Below are positions 11,437 to 24,191 of a stretch of DNA of 64,000 nt, one piece after another. The notes beneath the pieces were generated by a model. That model was not told where the DNA came from. It saw only the letters and a list, made by a program, of their open reading frames with translations, and ran no database searches. Source of the stretch: Glycine soja (lineage: Eukaryota; Streptophyta; Magnoliopsida; Fabales; Fabaceae); NCBI RefSeq assembly GCF_004193775.1, contig NC_041004.1:248001-312000 (forward strand), written 5' to 3'. Every line of letters starts with the position of its first letter. The first letter of the stretch is position 1. The translations under genes and the position numbers were made by a program.

Positions 11437-14232
11437 ATGGCCTCATTATTACTTCCTTTTTTGGTTTCTCTCATCATTTTCCATAATTTTCAGCACACAT
11501 CTTCATTCTCCCTCTCCGTAGAGAAAGACGTTATAGTGTCATCACCGGAAGGAACATTCACCGCAGGGTTTCACCCCGTTGGAGAAAACGCATACTGCTT
11601 CGCAATATGGTACACCCAACCACCTCGTACCGTCGTTTGGATGGCCAACCGGGACCAGCCGGTGAACGGAAAGCGCTCCACGCTTTCCCTCCTCGGAGTC
11701 GGTAACCTCGTACTAACCGACGCGGACCAGTTCCAAGTCTGGTCCACAAACACCCTCACCTCATCGAAACAAGTCCAGTTACGTTTGTACGACACCGGCA
11801 ACCTCGTTCTCCTCAACAACTCCAACGGTTTTGTTTTGTGGCAAAGCTTTGATTTTCCGACGGACACGCTGCTTCCTAATCAACCTCTGAGAAAGACCAC
11901 CAACCTCGTTTCTTCGATAAGCGGGACCAACTATTCCTCTGGTTACTACAGGCTCTTCTTCGACTTTGAGAATGTTCTACGCCTCATGTACCAAGGCCCT
12001 CGAGTTACCAGTGTTTACTGGCCATTTGCTTGGCTTCAGAACAATAACTTCGGTAATAATGGGAATGGTAGATCCACTTTCAACGATACCAGGGTTGTTT
12101 TGCTCGATGATTTCGGCAGGGTGGTTTCCTCCGATAACTTCACTTTCACCACAAGCGATTACGGGACGGTGCTTCGACGGAGACTGACCCTCGATCACGA
12201 CGGCAATGTTCGTCTGTATAGCATCAAAGACGGAGAAGACAATTGGAAGGTGTCAGGGCAATTTCGGCCACAACCTTGTTTTATTCACGGAATTTGTGGA
12301 CCCAATAGTTATTGCACTAATCAGCCAACTAGTGGAAGAAAGTGTATATGCCTTCCAGGTACTTCAAGAAAATACTAGGAAAAACTGAGATGAATTTAGA
12401 GTTTCTTCTTAAGTTTAAATCGGGTCATGCAGTTTAATTTTCATAGAAACTCTTTTGTCTAACTTTTTCATAAATAAAAGAAAACTGTTCCTACAAAACT
12501 AAAATGCAGAGTTTTTAGGTACAATGAAAAGTTGTAACACATCAACAGGGAAAATCCCTTATGATGAATAACTATAGTTAGCTTTAGAGACAGTGAAAAT
12601 CCTTGTTCATCTATTTATTAATTTTTCTTGATTTGTGTAAAACAACCCAGGATGATAGTTATTTTAGGACAAAGGGAGTAATTATTTTTCTCTACATCTT
12701 ATGCTATGTTCTGTTATGTACATTGATGATTTTCCTTTATGCAACCAGGTCACAGATGGGTTGACAGTGAAGACTGGTCTCAAGGGTGCATACCGAATTT
12801 CCAGCCTTGGTGCAGTAACAACAGCACTGAGCAAGAGTCTCACTTCCTGCAGTTACCCGAAATGGATTTTTACGGTTACGACTATGCCCTCTATCAGAAT
12901 CACACGTACCAACGATGTGTGAATCTGTGCTCGCGCTTGTGTGAATGCAAAGGGTTCCAACACAGCTATTCTAAGGAAGGTGGTGATATTGGTCAGTGCT
13001 ACCTCAAGACGCAGTTGCTAAATGGCCATCGTTCGGGGGGCTTCTCCGGAGCGTTCTTCCTGCGTCTGCCTTTGTCACTCCAAGACTATGATGACAGGGC
13101 CATTCTGAATAATAGCAATGTCTTGGTTTGTGAGGGAGAAGTGAAGGTTCTTGAGAGACCGTATGTGGAAGAAAAAGAAAATGCGTTCGTGAAGTTCATG
13201 TTGTGGTTTGCCATTGCCTTAGGAGGAATTGAGTTCGTGATCTTCTTTCTGGTGTGGTGTTTGTTGTTTAAGAATGATGCTGATAAAGAAGCCTATGTTC
13301 TTGCCGTGGAAACCGGGTTTAGGAAATTCAGTTACTCTGAACTAAAACAAGCCACCAAGGGTTTCAGTGATGAGATAGGAAGGGGTGGTGGGGGTACTGT
13401 GTATAAGGGTCTGTTATCTGATAATCGAGTTGTGGCGATAAAAAGACTACATGAAGTAGCAAATCAAGGAGAAAGTGAGTTTCTGGCTGAAGTAAGCATC
13501 ATTGGAAGGCTGAACCACATGAACTTAATTGGCATGTTGGGGTATTGTGCAGAGGGAAAGTATAGGTTGTTGGTTTATGAGTACATGGAAAATGGTTCTT
13601 TAGCTCAAAACCTTTCATCAAGTTCAAATGTACTTGACTGGAGTAAAAGGTATAACATTGCTCTGGGAACGGCAAGGGGTCTGGCTTACTTGCATGAAGA
13701 ATGCTTGGAGTGGATTTTGCATTGTGATATTAAGCCACAAAATATACTTCTTGACTCTGATTACCAACCCAAGGTAGCCGATTTTGGTTTGTCTAAGCTA
13801 CTTAACCGGAACAACCTCGACAATTCAACCTTCTCAACGATAAGAGGAACAAGAGGTTACATGGCACCAGAATGGGTTTTCAACTTGCCAATCACTTCCA
13901 AGGTGGACGTTTACAGCTATGGAATTGTTGTGTTGGAGATGATAACAGGAAGGAGTCCAACAACAGGTGTCCAAATCACAGAAATAGAAGCAAAGTCGCC
14001 TCATCATGAGAGGTTGGTGACATGGGTGAGGGAGAAAAGGAAGAAAGGATCAGAAATGGGATCATCTTGGGTGAATCAAATCGTTGACCCTGCTTTGGGA
14101 TCAGACTATGACATGAATAAGATGGAGATGTTGGCAACGATGGCTTTGGAATGTGTAGAGGAAGAGAAAGACGTGAGACCTACCATGAGTCATGTTGCTG
14201 AGAGGCTCCAAAGTCATGAACATGATTCTTGA
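11437..14232 (+). CDS. LRK1: G-type lectin S-receptor-like Ser/Thr kinase (ZmPK1-like), two exons
   Basis: CDS join(11437..12358, 12749..14232), 801 residues; the phase-1 intron (GT 12359, AG 12747-12748) splits a Gly codon. Order: signal peptide (1 to about 25), B-lectin domain (VWMANRDQPVNG, YDTGNLVLL, LWQSFDFPTDTLLP), EGF-like region (CFIHGICGPNSYC), PAN-like region (FYGYDYALYQNHTYQRC), one membrane span (about 457-481) and an intracellular kinase. The kinase has the glycine loop GRGGGG (near 518), VAIKRL lysine, HCD632-634 in place of HRD, and DFG652-654. The Asp base and DFG are intact, so this is a potentially active non-RD kinase, a class common among plant immune receptors. The ligand is unknown. 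The stop at 14230 leaves no extension, unlike LRK3. A tandem repeat array fills the promoter. Confidence 0.93.
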
Positions 14233-17200
14233 TGGTTTGAACAAAGAGTAGTCATCTGTCCCATGTATGTGACTTCCCTTGTTTATCATCAATGGTTCCT
14301 GTTCCTTTTATTTTTTGGTTGGTTTGGTCTATCATAGATTGTTTCTGTTTGTGGTAAATCTTCAATTGTTGTGCAGTTTAATGCTGCTGTTGTATATATC
14401 AGATTCTAGTGTCAGGCAGTCGTATGTTGTTACAGTTGCAGGAATTATTCATGGACACCCTGTGGTATTACAGTATTTCCGTCAATTGCAACCCATTCAT
14501 TTGCTTCTTTAACCCCCTTTCTCTTTTATATAATTGAACCTTATCATAAAATTTAGTCATTCGTTCATATTCAACCTTAAAATTATGGCAACAATCTTGT
14601 AGACATGGTTTTACAAAATGTAAATCATAGACACATTTGCATTAAGTTCAGAATTTTATTTATTTTCTGTACCTATATGTCATCCGAACTCAATTTTTAA
14701 GATACCAGAGACAATTCTATTATGAGAAAATTGAAATTGAAATTATGTTTCTTTTGCATTATGGTTTAGAAAGTAGAGAGGCTAAACTTTTGTGACAATG
14801 TGCAATCCATTATACAATATGGTGTATTTGTTTAGAGTGGAATGCAACTTGCAAGCATGTTTCTTGAGCATATTACTTGACTTGGGAGTTGGGATTAAGA
14901 TTAGTAAGTAACAGATGTTTCGAGGGACAGGGAAGTACATTGATCTCATTTTTGTGTTATGTAATGCAGGTTAGAATTGGAATGGCATTTGATTTTATCT
15001 TCTTTTTATTTAGCCTTTTTTCATCAGTTTCATGTGCTCTTTAAATAAAGATCCAAAATTAAGATTTTTGATTTTGGACATGTAAAGAAGGAAATGTTGT
15101 GCTAGCTAGTAATTTCATATCCTTAATTTGATTCAAACTTGGAAAATGATGCAGAAAATTACAAAAAGCCTATTAAATTTTAAGAGATTTATATTTCTAT
15201 CCATTGTGTAATACTATATGAACAGTTTTGTAGTAATTGATTCATTTGTAGTAAATGCATTGATAGATATATAACGATTAGACTAAGGGTGATCTATGTG
15301 TATGCTTGGATTTCAGTTGAAAGAGTTCAAGATGACTGTCATTCCTATAGCAACGAATTCCTTCTTCATTTTATGAATTGAAATTCGTAAAAATATTTTC
15401 TCAACTTCAATTCGAACATAGCCACTGGTTGATGGTGCTTTGACAGTGTCGGTGAACTGTATGGCTCTTTTATCCTTTTTTTTTTCTTTCTAATTTCAAT
15501 TTCAATTATTCAAATTTCATAATGTGTTATTTTATACAAGGAAACCACTTTATGAAGCTATTTTATTACTATGATTCACTTGGGAAGTATAGCACCTCAA
15601 TTTGGTCAGTTATCCCATCTTCAGGCAATGTTAATTGCATTATGTAGTATCTAGTATTTTGTTCTCTTGATATTAATGTATCACAAGAGTTTGTACTAAT
15701 ACCTTATGCTGTTTATAACGTCACTGTTTTGTACTTGAAGGAGTTTCATGTGGAATAATATGACTGAGTCTCATGACAGGAAAAATACTGAAGAAGATTG
15801 AAATACTTAACATTATACTGAACATTAAACCTCAATGAATTATGCAAAATCATTGAGGCTCTATTGGAAGCTGAGAACAAACTTACCACCCTTTGATTAT
15901 AGTAAAATTTATTAAATAAATCTATCAGCAACTAATATACATTTAGCCATGACATATTTTAGCAGGCATTATGTAAAACCAGCTAGACATGTAGCACAAA
16001 TTTAACATCCACTTTTAAGACTCTCAAAACAGATAAAGAGCACTACAATTGCTATAAAATACAGCAAATAATATAAGAATTTCTGCATTCAGGAACCAAA
16101 TTATCTTTGATTTTTTAATATTATATAAGTATAAGATCCCCTCCTCCTATTCACCACATATTGGGGTAGTTTATTAGCTATCCCTAGTTGTTTACAATTT
16201 CTTTAATACATCAATACCCAAAAGATGAAATCAAGATTTCCTTAATAGCTTGTAGAAGCAAGCCTTTTCTGTAGAATATATATAAAAACCTTTTCCAAAC
16301 ATATACACTAAGGCTAAGGATATCAAAAGAAGCTTCTACGTCAACATTGTACTAAACTGTCACATGTATTGACTTGTTCAATGGTGCACTCATAGTCAAG
16401 TTGTTTAGCTCACTTTTAGTAGACCCTATAATGTCACATGAAATTTAAGAATTTTAATGATTTTTTTTTCTTCACTAGGACAATATATACAATGGGTCCT
16501 ATAATTTTCTCACAATTCGTAAGAACAGTTTAAGAAGTTTATATATATATATATATATATATATAAACAACTGTTGTTATATAAAATTAGTCAAATGAAT
16601 TGCTACAATGGTAAAATTGCATAAGAATTCTTGATTCTTGGTAAAAAATACATTTCTAAATCTCTTGAAGTTAGTAAATTAATCTATATGAATAATAACG
16701 CTTAAGCATATTTTTAAATACATCTAAATATGATTAAATTTGATTTTTGTTATTCCATTTTTTTTGTTAATTTTACTTGTAAAATTTAAATTTTTTAAAA
16801 CGGTTCTGTCATTATTTAGTGACATAAATCTAAACATACTATATTAGTTACCATGTTGAGCTGCAGTGGTCTCATACATTGCGTGAGAGGAATCAAATGA
16901 TAGATACTCTTGCTAACTAATTTTGGTTTATCTTTAGACAGACGTTTGGAAGTTTTTGATGCTATTCCTTCCTTTAATATAAACTATTTTCGTAAAGGAG
17001 ATATAAACTATTCTTAAAAAGTATAATTAATAAGAAATATTATATATATACTAGTGCAAACTTTGTCTATTACAAATTTTATCAAAATTTATCAACAATA
17101 AAAAAGTAATCAAATTATTCATATTTTAATATATTTTAAAAAATTTAAATTACTTCCAAATTTGATGAAAGAGGTACTAAATAATTTTCAACTAATATAA

Positions 17201-17676
17201 ATATATGATTTAAGTGAACGTAACCTCTAATCCAAACGTTGAATTTTAATAAAAAGTTATTCAATTAAAAATTATTAATCCATTTGTAATCCTCTGAAGT
17301 TACGTGTATCATATATTATATTGGGATGAGTGCAATTATCGTTGAACGTAACTAACCCATCCACCCCATTGTCCATTTCTTTCGCTTTTGGTTTTGGATT
17401 TGGTTGATTTTCTCTTCTCCCACGTATCAACCACTAAAGCCATTGTTTTTGGCCTCCATTTTCATTTTCCTAATCTGAGTTTTCGTTCTTCAGCATAGCA
17501 TGCATGCATATTACACTTAGCTAAACTTTTCATTTGATCCACATAGTGCCTCAAATATTCTATATATTTGAATATCAGTGTTGTTGTTAACTGGATCAAT
17601 AAAACAGGATTTCCTTTTTTTTTTTCTTTTTTTGTTGATTGAGATCTTTCTCTATTGAAGTGAAAGAGTTCAGCAC
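14233..17676. other. Spacer between LRK1 and VSR
   Basis: Positions about 14275-14480 hold the LRK1 3' flank, which is repeated in inverse orientation at about 23735-23915 beside LRK2. A short (TA)n tract lies at 16541-16563. The remainder is AT-rich without recognised genes. The stretch about 17400-17676 is the presumed VSR promoter and leader. Confidence 0.5.
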
Positions 17677-20600
17677 ATGACTATGAGGACAAAGCAAAGT
17701 TGTTTTTGGTGTTTGTGGATTTTGCTTTGTGGGTCTTGTGTGGGGAGGTTTGTGGTGGAGAAGAACAATTTGAAAATCACTTCTCCAAAATCATTGAGAG
17801 GTATATATGAATGTGCCATTGGAAATTTTGGGGTCCCCAAGTATGGTGGAACCATGATTGGCTCTGTGGTGTACCCCAAGTCCAATCAGAATGGATGTAG
17901 AAACTTTGATGCCTCGTTGAGTTCCAAGCCTGGAACCTTCCCCACCTTTGTTCTTGTTGATCGGGGAGGTTAGCTACCATTTCATCATTTCAATACTCTT
18001 CAGTTTTCAAATATGCTAATCATGGTTTTAAATTGCGGTTGAGGTCGCAGTTCCAGTCACATTGTGGTGAGCCAGAAAACCTTTACAGTGCAGAAAAATA
18101 CGGCTGATGCAGTCACAATTGTGATAGTAATGTGATTGTGGAGTGTCAAAATACCTTGATGTTGCGGCTGTAATTTAAAACCATGATGCCAACAAAGGAA
18201 AAAAGAAGTACATGATAAAACCTAGATGTAGTTTTAAAGTATTTTTAATAATGTTCTCTTATCAGAATTAGAGTTTAACATCAATAACTTATATTGATAT
18301 GTAAGGTAAACCTTTATTACCTAATTTAACCATGAGAAATTCCAATTGTAATTAGATAATTGCACTAAAAGAATATAAGGAACTAGATCTAAGTTTTGTT
18401 CAGAGGTACCTTTTATTCATGTGGTGATTGGTGCCTTTTATTCATCATATTATCATGTGGTGATTGGAAAATTTTGATACCTTTTATTCATCATATTATC
18501 ATGTGGTGATTGGTGCCAATTTTTTTTATATCATTGGTTGCTAGAAGCATTCCAATAATATGGCTCAAGTATGTAAAATTTCTTTTTGCCATTTTGGTAG
18601 ATTGCTACTTCACTCTAAAGGCGTGGAATGCACAGAAAGGTGGAGCAGCAGCTATTCTTGTTGCAGATAACAGGATAGAACCATTGATCACAATGGACAC
18701 TCCTGAAGAAGGGAATGGTGCCAAAGATGATGATTATATTGAGAAGATCAACATTCCTTCTGCTCTTATCAGCAAATCACTGGGGGATAACATCAAGCAG
18801 GCTCTCTCTAGTGGGGCTATGGTTAATGTAAATCTTGATTGGAGAGAGGCTCTTCCACACCCAGATGAGAGAGTTGAGTATGAGTTTTGGACAAGCAGCA
18901 ATGATGAGTGTGGACCAAAGTGTGAAAGTGAAATTAACTTTGTCAAGAGTTTTAAAGGTGCAGCTCAATTACTTGAGCAGAAAGGGTTTGCAAAGTTCAC
19001 CCCTCACTATATAACTTGGTATTGCCCAGAAGCATTCTTATTAAGCCAACAGTGCAAATCCCAGTGCATAAATAATGGGAGGTACTGTGCACCAGATCCC
19101 GAGCTAGATTTCAAAAGAGGGTACAATGGTAGAGATGTTGTTATCCAAAACTTACGTCAAGCATGCTTCTTTAAAGTGGCAAATGAAAGTAGAAAGCCTT
19201 GGCAATGGTGGGACTACGTGACCGACTTTTCCATCCGCTGCCCAATGAGAGAGAATAAGTACACTGAAGAATGCTCAGATCAAGTTATTAAATCTCTTGG
19301 TATGTTGGATACTGCATGTTTCTCTGAACATACATTGCAGTGGGCTTGTGTTTCTCTTTTCTGTTTGATCTTCAGTGTATGGCAAAACTGTACCAATCTA
19401 TCTAATAAGAAAAATCATAAAATGCTTTTTCTTTGGCACAATATAATAATGTAACTATTGATTTTAGTTCTCTTGTCATTGCTTTAAGAAGTTTCATGGT
19501 TTTTTCAAAAGCTGGAGCTTTTGTGTATATGTGTAACAAAACCAAATTTGTATCTTCATTATACAAATATAACTTCCATTATCCTCAACATCAACATAAA
19601 AATCAAGTCATAGTTATAATGTTCTTTATCTTGTGGCATAAATTTAAGTAAGCTCATTTGTTATCTCAAATTTGCTGGAGGAAGTGTTGTTACATTATTC
19701 TAAGTTGGTCTATGCTGCTTGCTTGTTCACTCTTTCCTCGCATACTTTGCAGGTGTTGATTTGAAGAAAGTTAAAGACTGTGTTGGAGATCCTAGTGCAA
19801 ATGCCGGAAACGCTGTTCTTAATGCTGAACAGGATGCACAGGTTGGTCTTTAGAGGAGGAGAACTTCTGAAATCTGATGGCATTCTTCTAGGATTATCCT
19901 TGTTCTCTAATTAGGCCATTCTGTTGGTTTCTGACTTTGGTTTCAGATTGGCAACGACGATCGTGGGGATGTTACTATACTACCTACTCTTATTATAAAC
20001 AACAGACAATATAGAGGTCTGAGACAAAGTTTCTGGACATCTTGTTGGTTTTTAAACTTTGTTCTGCTGTATAATTTTATTTTATTTTTAACCGCTTTTA
20101 GGTAAGCTGTCAAGAGCAGCAGTACTCAAGGCAATCTGTTCAGGTTTCCAAGAGACCACTGAGCCATCAATTTGTTTAACTCCAGGTTCTTTTTTCATTT
20201 CTTGTTTTCTCTCCCTACCTCTCAAACATCCTAGGAAAATCTTGTCTACCTCCTTAGTTACTTATGTGCCTTTTACAAGCAACTCATCTTTCACCTGGAA
20301 ATGTGTAATTTTTTTATGATCGGCAAATTTTAATTGTCAGTTTGTTAGTTTTTGTCACCAGGAGGGATCGAACCCACGACCTTCCTCTCCTTCTTTACTA
20401 CTCAACCAATCTTATATCTCCACTTGGCAATGTGTAATGTGTGTTGTCATTTGCTATTTTGGATAAAAGAATTGATATCAGGTACCATTGATTATATTCT
20501 TTGCAGACATGGAAACAAATGAGTGTTTGCAAAACAATGGTGGTTGTTGGCAGGACAAAGCTTCTAACATTACTGCATGCAGGGTATTTGGTTAATTGTC

Positions 20601-23123
20601 AGCCATATTTTTGTGAAATGTTTACATTACTATAATACATGTGGGGTCAGGCTCTTATGGTTTCAATTGTTTTCCTAATCATAGGACACTTTCAGAGGAA
20701 GAGTATGTGAATGCCCTATTATACAAAATGTGCAGTTTGTTGGTGATGGATACACCCACTGTGAAGGTAAATTACTTTCTATAAATTAGATAATCTGCTT
20801 CATCTAATAATCTTCATGCTATAAAATATCAAAATATAAATTCAACTTTACGTATTTTGAATTTCTAAGCAGCTACGGGCACTTTGAGGTGTGCAATCAA
20901 CAATGGAGGTTGTTGGAAGGAAACTCGAGGTAGCAGGTCCTACTCTGCTTGTATTGTAAGTAATCCTTTGCATCCTCTTTTACATGATCTTTCTTGTATG
21001 CTCTTTTTCTTTTTATTTTAATGCTGATATATATTTTCTTATTTCTTACATGATTATGCAGGATGGCCACACGAAAGGTTGCAAGTGTCCACCTGGATTT
21101 AGGGGTGATGGTGCCAACTCCTGTGAAGGTACTTTGACATCCAAAATTTGTTTGAACTGTTCTAATATAAATAATTCTAAAGAGAAAAAAGGTTAAACTT
21201 TATCATGTATGATAAGTTTGTTGACTTTTAAAATAATTATCTTAAAGTAATTCAAACGATAATTTGTGATTAGATGACGGTGTAAGACTGTTTTACATTG
21301 TCAGTGCATAGACATTATACTAATTCTAAATCTTCCTATAAAACTTCCAATTTTATTAGATAAAGAAGGTATTGAATAGTTGAATGTTGTTTCTTTCTTT
21401 TCACTTAATATTTTATTTGGTATTAGGAGAATCAATAGGTTAGTGTAAAAGGATATAAGTATAGCATTACACTTCTAGTACCTACCCTTTGAAAGACAAA
21501 TACATCAGAGAAATTTACTTATCTTGATGAACTTTTTCAGAATGCTTGAATGTGATCCTACAGTTAGCTATTCTGCAAATCTGACAAGATTTTTTCGCTT
21601 AATATTTCTCATTTTGATTATGTTGTAGACGTGGATGAGTGCAAAGAGAAATTGGCGTGCCAGTGCCCAGAGTGCCAATGCAAAAATACCTGGGGAAGTT
21701 ATGAATGCTCATGTAGTGATGGTTTGTTCTACGCACGAGAAAATGACATGTGTATTGGTGAGGGTTATTGTTTTTTGAAGTTTTCTAATTCTTTTTGTAT
21801 GCCACTTTTTAAGACTGCCTTACTGCATTAGCAGATTTTGTGTACTCATTAAAGTTTGATAGATTATTCTTCATGGAAAACATGACTTTGCACTTGTCAC
21901 TCGATTGTGCTCACTTTGGCATTTCATCTCTATTTATCCTATATGTAGTCTCTTAAGATTTCTAAATTTTATGTTGTCCTTTTTTTTGTTAGATTTTTTG
22001 TTAGCAGGAGGGATTGAACCCGCCACCTTTCCCTTCTTTTTCCCTGCTTCTTAACCACTCAACCAACCTTAGATCTCCGCATTCTGTCCTTTCTAACTGT
22101 CTATGTTGATATTCTTTGCATAACTGTTGAGTGTATTAAAAAAACAATTTATCCAAATTTCACACGTTACATCTTACAAATATGCAGGTAAATATGCTGC
22201 TTCGATGGCTGGTGGGGGCATTGTTTGGCTGGTTATTCTGGTTTTGGGTATTGCTGGTACCGGGGTATATGCATTTTACAAGTACAGAATCCAGGTATAA
22301 TTCTTGCTGATTTGATTGTCCTTCAACAATGTGGCTTTGACAAAAAAATTCATTAAGGCAGATAGCTAAAAACTATTATGTTAATTTGAATAATTTCAAT
22401 ATTTATAGTCTTCAAAAATATAAAAATCCCTTTTTCCCAAAGTTGAAGTGAAGTAGCAAGCTGATGCAGCACTCACTAAGTGGTATATAAGGATTTTTTC
22501 CAAGAAGGGTGTACAATGAATGAACAAGATGCAGGCCACCAAGGGTCAGGTGGCATCAAGTTTAAGTGTCTGAACAAGCACTACAAAGAAGTTTAAGTGA
22601 AGCACATACGAAATAGTGTCTCAAGATAACTGTCTGAAGCTTTATATAAGAATTAATGAAGTCATACAATAACTTTAGCTCTAGGAAATGTAATTACATT
22701 TTATTAAATCATCTTTTCATTTCATTAATACTTTCTCATACCATTTAGTGAGCACACTGAAGAATAATAATATAATTTACAAAACAATTAATAATATTTT
22801 AAAAGCAATAACCTACTTAAATTTGGTTAAAACTAAGACTTCTAAGTAACATATATTTTTAGAACAGATGAAGTACATGTGTTATGTTCTCCTGATTTGC
22901 AATTTGGTTAAATGACAATCAGTTTTTTTTGTCTTTTTGCCCCCTGATATTATAGTTATTATACAAAGGTACAATTTGATCATTGACATCCTAAACTCGT
23001 TTAATTAAAAGAGAATATTTTCTGCAGAGATATATGGACTCTGAGATAAGGGCAATTATGGCCCAATACATGCCATTGGATAATCAACCAGAGATTTCTA
23101 GTCAAGCTCATGAAGGTGTCTAG
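17677..23123 (+). CDS. VSR: Vacuolar sorting receptor (BP-80/VSR family), 12 exons
   Basis: CDS join(17677..17968, 18601..19299, 19753..19841, 19947..20016, 20102..20185, 20507..20583, 20685..20766, 20873..20955, 21062..21128, 21629..21757, 22188..22294, 23028..23123); all introns GT-AG, phases consistent, 624 residues, normal for the family. Signal peptide to about residue 23; protease-associated domain in exons 1-2 ([19 protein letters not shown]); VSR-specific central domain with [14 protein letters not shown]; Cys-rich EGF-like repeats in exons 6-10 including a calcium-type DVDEC; membrane span about 565-588; 36-residue cytosolic tail with the sorting signal YMPL at 607-610. VSRs bind cargo with NPIR-type signals and ferry it between Golgi/TGN and prevacuolar compartments. 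Either of two in-frame ATGs (17677, 17683) could start translation. The gene is intact between two convergent LRK genes. Confidence 0.95.
18021..18185. mobile_element. MITE-like element in VSR intron 1
   Basis: A 165-bp segment begins CATGGTTTTAAATT and ends with its reverse complement AATTTAAAACCATG, with GC-rich subterminal sequence (GCGGTTGAGGTCGC and GTTGCGGCTG). It lies wholly within intron 1. A convincing target duplication was not seen, so superfamily is not assigned. Confidence 0.6.
20310..20420 (-). mobile_element. tRNA-derived SINE in VSR intron 5
   Basis: On the minus strand, an A-box-like TTGGTTGAGTAGT and a B-box GGGTTCGATCC lie about 35 bp apart, followed by an A-rich 3' side. 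It is flanked by an 18-bp direct repeat (20292-20309 and 20421-20438, two mismatches), the target-site duplication of retroposition. The same family recurs at 21983-22080. Confidence 0.7.
21983..22080 (-). mobile_element. tRNA-derived SINE in VSR intron 10
   Basis: Minus-strand A-box-like TTGGTTGAGTGGTTAAG and B-box GGGTTCAATCC, then an A-rich end (T tract on the plus strand). It shares the GGAGAT start and the CCCTCCTG block with the other copy at 20310-20420. Flanking 12-bp repeats (21971-21982 and 22081-22092) differ at two positions. Confidence 0.7.
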
Positions 23124-23734
23124 AAGTTCTGGGAATGCCATTTCTATTCAATGATGAGTTAGATATATCATATGGGACATCCTCTACAGTTGTTTAGTTA
23201 TTGACATGGAGACAAGCTGTTTAAAAGGAGGCACCTAGCATCAGGCTTAGTTAGTATCATCCTTACCCCTCATGTCTTTTTCTTTCCATTTCTTTTCCTT
23301 ATTTTGTTCTCCTTTTCTTCCCTCAAAGTGGATGGTTTTCTTTTTGTGAGGAAGTATCACTCAGAGTGGAAGTCATGTCCTCTTATTAATTTAGGCTACT
23401 TGAAGTTGGCACCATATTTCTATTCAACTGGGATGCTAGATATGGCATAGAAAGAGACATTTTTTTTGGTAGAGACTAACAATTTTGCATGCTTTTTATT
23501 TTTTATTTTTTATACCAGTTTGTAAATGTTATGAATAATAATATCTTTAGGTTGTCAATGCTGATGGACCTATTAAACTTAAACTTTGAACAAAGCTCTT
23601 GCCTGTTAATGGAAATTGTAATCTATCAGGTTAGTTTCAAGAGCATAGGTAAATCTAACTACCGATAGAGATAAATGCTTTGTATCAGTATCGTTATAAA
23701 TAGGCTACAATTGATGCAAATATTGTAAAACAAG
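23124..23734. other. VSR 3' flank
   Basis: Presumed 3' UTR and downstream region of VSR. No further gene recognised. Confidence 0.3.
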
Positions 23735-23915
23735 GGGTGTACTAGTAGTGAATAATTCCTGCAACTGTAACAAACATAGGTTGCCAAACACAAGAATCTG
23801 ATACAACAGCAGCATTAAACTGCACACCAATTGAAAATTTTCCACAAGGCACAAACAAATAATGTGTGATAGACGAAACCAAACAAAAAATTAGAGGAGC
23901 TGGAACCGTGGATGA
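23735..23915 (-). repeat. Inverted copy of the LRK1 3' flank
   Basis: Read on the minus strand, this stretch matches the DNA downstream of LRK1 (about 14285-14465) with scattered changes; both contain GTGCAGTTTAATGCTGCTG and GTTACAGTTGCAGGAATTAT. It shows that the LRK 3' flank was duplicated with the kinase genes in inverse orientation. Confidence 0.75.
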
Positions 23916-23968
23916 TAAACATGGGAAGTTACAGCCATGGGAGAGATGGCTATTTTTTGTTCAAACCA

Positions 23969-24090
23969 TCAAGAATTGTGTTCATGACTTTGGAGCCTCT
24001 CAACAACATGATTCATGCTGGGTCTCATGTCTTTCTTTTCCTCTACACATTCCAAAGCCACGGTTGCCAATATCTCCATTTTATTCATGT
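23969..24090 (-). pseudogene. LRK relic: last ~40 codons of a kinase C-tail
   Basis: The minus strand encodes the end of an LRK kinase domain (MNKMEILATVALECVEEKK to HEHNS, stop TGA 23971-23969) directly downstream of the complete LRK2 3' end. The intact LRK2 tail at 24192-24315 is a second copy of the same block, about 223 bp away, and a short flank motif (AGAGGA near 23895 and 24115) repeats as well. The relic has ATV and HNS, as in LRK5, where LRK2 has ATM and HDS, so it derives from a different paralogue rather than a simple duplication of LRK2. Confidence 0.8.
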
Positions 24091-24191
24091 CATAGACCAA
24101 ACCAACCAAAAAATAAGAGGAACATGAACCATTGATGATAAACAAGGGAAGTCACAAACACGGGACATATGACTACTCTTTGTTCAAACCA

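Noticed and set aside
18510..19454. Separate gene starting in VSR intron 1 and ending past exon 2
   Set aside because: The frame only includes intron sequence on both sides of VSR exon 2; the splice sites at 18601 and 19299 restore the family protein exactly.
21631..21831. Independent small EGF-like gene
   Set aside because: It is VSR exon 10 read through its donor site.
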